44,710 bases of DNA from CAUZFZ01 sp963579025 (GTDB lineage Bacteria > Planctomycetota > Planctomycetia > Planctomycetales > Planctomycetaceae). Where the stretch lies: contig CAUZFZ010000081.1 of the NCBI GenBank assembly GCA_963579025.1, positions 1 to 44,710 of the forward strand, in the 5' to 3' direction. Both the position numbers and the translations under genes were made by a program. The number at the start of each line of letters is the position of its first letter. The stretch's first letter is position 1. This document shows, piece by piece, positions 42,556 to 44,710 of the stretch. The notes beneath the pieces are model-generated. The model saw only the letters and a program-made list of their open reading frames with translations. It did not search any database and was not told the origin of the DNA.

Positions 42556-43950
42556 ATGAAGCTCACATTCTTCGGTGCGGCCGGAGAGGTCACGGGGAGT
42601 CAGCACCTGATCGAAGTCGGGGACCGCCGCATTCTGCTCGACTGTGGACTGTTTCAGGGACGCCGTGCGGAATCCCGTGCGAAGAACGAACAGTTTCATT
42701 GCCGGCCGCGAGACCTCGACGCTGTCATTCTGTCGCATGCACACATCGATCATTGCGGCAACCTGCCCGGACTCTACAGGTCTGGTTTTCGCGGCGATGT
42801 GTTCTGTACTCAGGCCACTGCCGACGTCGCCGATCTGATGCTGACCGACAGTGCCCGGATCCAGGCTGAGGATGCGAAGTATCTGGCACGCAGGCTCGAT
42901 CGCGGCCAGCCAGCGGTCGAGCCGCTGTATACGAGCGAGGATGTCGCCGGGCTGGTCGGATCGTTTCAGCCGCTCAGTTATCACCAGTGGCACGAGCTGG
43001 CCGATGATGTCCGCATCCGGTTCTCGGACTCCGGGCACATCCTGGGCTCGGCGATTACGGAACTGGAAGTCGAGGAGCATGGTGAGCTTCGTCGAATTGT
43101 CTACACCGGCGATCTGGGTCGCCGCGGTCTGCCTCTGCTGCGCGACCCGGAGATTGTCGAGGGCTGCGATGTGCTGATCACCGAATCGACCTACGGCAAC
43201 CGAGTGCATCCCTCACCCGACGATCTGATGGGCGAGTTGAAGCGCATTATTGATGAAGCTGCGATTGTCGGAGGACGCGTCGTCGTCCCGGCGTTCAGTC
43301 TCGGGCGTACACAGCATCTGGTGTATTTTCTCAATGAGTTGTCGAACCGCGGGGAGCTGTCGTCGGTCCCGGTCTATGTTGACAGCCCACTGGCTCGACG
43401 CGTGACGCGAGTGTATCGCGACCACAAGGACATCATGGATGAGGATGTGCAGGAGCTGATGCGAAAGGACTCGGACCCGTTCGGCTTCCCCGAGCTGACT
43501 TACATTGGCCGACAGGACGAAAGCATCGAACTGAACGGCCGGGAGGGTGCGTTTGTTGTGATCTCGGCCAGTGGGATGTGCGAGGGCGGTCGTGTCCTGC
43601 ATCACCTGAAACACGCCGTTCCACACGTCGAGAACACGATCGTGCTGATTGGGTTTCAAGGCCGACACACTTTGGGGCGAAAGATCGCCGACCGACAACC
43701 GTTCCTGCGCATCTACGACAACGAGTACGCAATGAGGGCCAACGTCGAAGTACTGAGCGGCCTGTCCGCTCACGCTGATGCATTGGACTTCCGCTGGTGG
43801 TTCGAGGCGATGCATGCCACGTCAAGCATCGGGCAGGCGTTCATCGTGCACGGCGAAGACGACGGTGCTCAGGCCCAGGCGGCGACTCTGAACGAGTTCT
43901 GCGACGAGCCCCCGATCATCGCCGAGCCTGGTCGGACGTATGACGTGTGA
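42556..43950 (+). CDS. Metallo-beta-lactamase / beta-CASP RNA-processing exonuclease
   Basis: A 464-residue cytoplasmic nuclease of the CPSF73/YSH1-like bacterial group. The MBL zinc motif is HAHIDH at 61-66, with SDSGHILGS as the later His motif and GDLG as the Asp motif. The beta-CASP insertion (about 245-370) includes VPAFSLGRTQ and YVDSPLA. The C-terminal RNA-specificity block has SASGMCEGGRVLHHLK, GFQGRHTLGR and LSGLSAHAD with the final His ligand. These enzymes cleave or degrade RNA. The ATG at 42556 matches the usual start (MKLTFFGAAGEVTGS); an open frame upstream to 42274 is antisense to the neighbour and is ignored. Confidence 0.93.
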   Translation: MKLTFFGAAGEVTGSQHLIEVGDRRILLDCGLFQGRRAESRAKNEQFHCRPRDLDAVILSHAHIDHCGNLPGLYRSGFRGDVFCTQATADVADLMLTDSARIQAEDAKYLARRLDRGQPAVEPLYTSEDVAGLVGSFQPLSYHQWHELADDVRIRFSDSGHILGSAITELEVEEHGELRRIVYTGDLGRRGLPLLRDPEIVEGCDVLITESTYGNRVHPSPDDLMGELKRIIDEAAIVGGRVVVPAFSLGRTQHLVYFLNELSNRGELSSVPVYVDSPLARRVTRVYRDHKDIMDEDVQELMRKDSDPFGFPELTYIGRQDESIELNGREGAFVVISASGMCEGGRVLHHLKHAVPHVENTIVLIGFQGRHTLGRKIADRQPFLRIYDNEYAMRANVEVLSGLSAHADALDFRWWFEAMHATSSIGQAFIVHGEDDGAQAQAATLNEFCDEPPIIAEPGRTYDV

Positions 43951-44274
43951 TGTGCGGGCAGTTAATTAATGAGCGTGATGCGGGCACACTCAGTGTTCCT
44001 CACACAAACTTCAGAGGAACGTGTCCGAAATCAGTTCCCGATTCATCCTTCACGCTGAAAGCGTTTCACAACATAGCCTGGGGTCAGCGGCGTAGCCGCG
44101 CCACCCCAGGTGAGGACCACAACGGGACCGAACCCTGAAAGGGTTCCACAGCGGCTTTCTGGCGATCTGCGGTTGTGCAACCCCTTCAGGGCAGCCCTTT
44201 TAACGTGACTTGAGTTTGTCATATCCTGTGCGTGGAGTGGCAGTTACGTGTCATGGACTCAGGAGGCAACAAGG
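43951..44274. repeat. Intergenic palindromic cluster upstream of the transposase
   Basis: A 324-nt gap containing the hairpin CCTGGGGT...ACCCCAGG around CGGCGTAGCCG (44078-44111), AACCCTGAAAGGGTT (44131-44145), and the short stem CGCTGAAAGCG near 44053-44063. The motif set looks like the intergenic repeat family at the beginning of the window (64-213), though the sequences are not identical. The left terminal inverted repeat of the following insertion sequence should lie between here and 44274, but I cannot define it without the other end. Confidence 0.6.
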
Positions 44275-44710
44275 ATGTTGCTCGATTCGATCTTTCAACC
44301 GTTTGTTGATGCCCGCCCCGTCGCAGTCATGGCTCGGGCCGCGATGGAACGCGTTCTTGATTCCGAACGCATTGACCGAGTTTTTCACGACAATGCCACT
44401 CAGCAGTACGAGTACGTCCTTCCGTTGTCCGGACTCGTCAAGCTCCTCGGGCAGGTCGTGCTGCGGAAACAGCCATCGGTGAATGCCGCGTATCAGGCGA
44501 TGGACGAGAAACTGGAGGCCTCTGTGACCGCGGTGTACCGGAAGCTGGCCCGGACGGAACTGCCGATCTCCGAAGCACTCGTCACACATTCGTTTGAAGA
44601 GGCGTCGGCCACTGTTCGCGCTCTGCGGGCCACCGAACCTGCGTGGATCACCGGTTATACAACCCGTGTGCTGGACGGCAACCACCCGTCTGCCACCGAG
44701 CATCGCATCG
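44275..44710 (+). CDS. IS4-like DDE transposase, N-terminal part (runs off the window)
   Basis: An open frame of 145 codons without a stop. The ATG at 44275 has AGGAGG about 9 nt upstream. The start (MLLDSIFQPFVDARPVAVMAR) and the middle (LPLSGLVKLLGQVVLRKQPSVNAAYQAM) resemble planctomycete IS4-family transposases. RVLDGNHPSATEHR near the window edge should hold the first catalytic Asp. The rest of the DDE triad lies outside, so intactness cannot be judged. It would cut and join the ends of its own insertion sequence. Confidence 0.8.
   Translation, partial: MLLDSIFQPFVDARPVAVMARAAMERVLDSERIDRVFHDNATQQYEYVLPLSGLVKLLGQVVLRKQPSVNAAYQAMDEKLEASVTAVYRKLARTELPISEALVTHSFEEASATVRALRATEPAWITGYTTRVLDGNHPSATEHRI

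Overview
The window looks like a chromosomal stretch of a planctomycete. The evidence is the set of lineage-typical families: a PSCyt1/DUF1549/DUF1553 protein, three DUF1501 proteins, a sulfatase, a DUF1559 protein, an M50-HlyD fusion, and a giant Calx-beta/RTX protein carrying an N-terminal LENRALL motif. The DNA is GC-rich with loosely spaced genes, and many gaps hold large palindromic elements. All family assignments come from reading motifs by eye; no database search was possible.

Layout. 1-5560: a haem-motif PSCyt1/DUF1549/DUF1553 protein, a DUF1501 partner and a secreted HExxH protein. 5561-8475: the most atypical stretch. It is visibly less GC-rich and holds two unrecognised genes (6137-7186, 7220-7786) flanked by two sites that look like integron attC recombination sites (6055-6115 and 7812-7907), with a weaker third candidate at 8394-8451. 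8476-16447: housekeeping and metabolic genes (phosphohexomutase, RsbW-like kinase, GGQ release-factor-like protein, sulfatase, EI24 membrane protein, a truncated O-methyltransferase, a Tat-exported sugar isomerase-like protein, a DDAH-type amidinotransferase). 16832-20818: a 1328-residue secreted metzincin/Calx-beta/RTX protein. 20982-25818: metallophosphoesterase, TrkH potassium transporter and DnaJ-type co-chaperone. 25835-32288: two stand-alone DUF1501 proteins around an FHA-GAF-sigma54 activator, with two very small genes. 32397-35879: a small unknown protein, a Rieske ferredoxin and ComEC. 35998-43950: an RND/MMPL exporter and a PqqD-M50-HlyD fusion, a two-gene DUF1559 unit, and a beta-CASP ribonuclease-like protein. 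44275-end: the start of an IS4-like transposase that runs off the window.

How parts fit together. The PSCyt1/DUF1549/DUF1553 + DUF1501 pair is a standard planctomycete secreted or surface module of poorly known biochemical role. The RND exporter and the M50-HlyD fusion lie in the same orientation and plausibly form one envelope export or processing unit. The DUF1559 gene and its upstream partner overlap by 4 nt (GTGA) and are probably translationally coupled. Intergenic palindromes of about ten different types occur between otherwise ordinary genes. One type is present twice, at 11801-11826 and 15519-15624.

The strongest candidate for something undescribed is the attC-like bounded cassette at 6109-7901, with its two unknown genes and no integrase in view.
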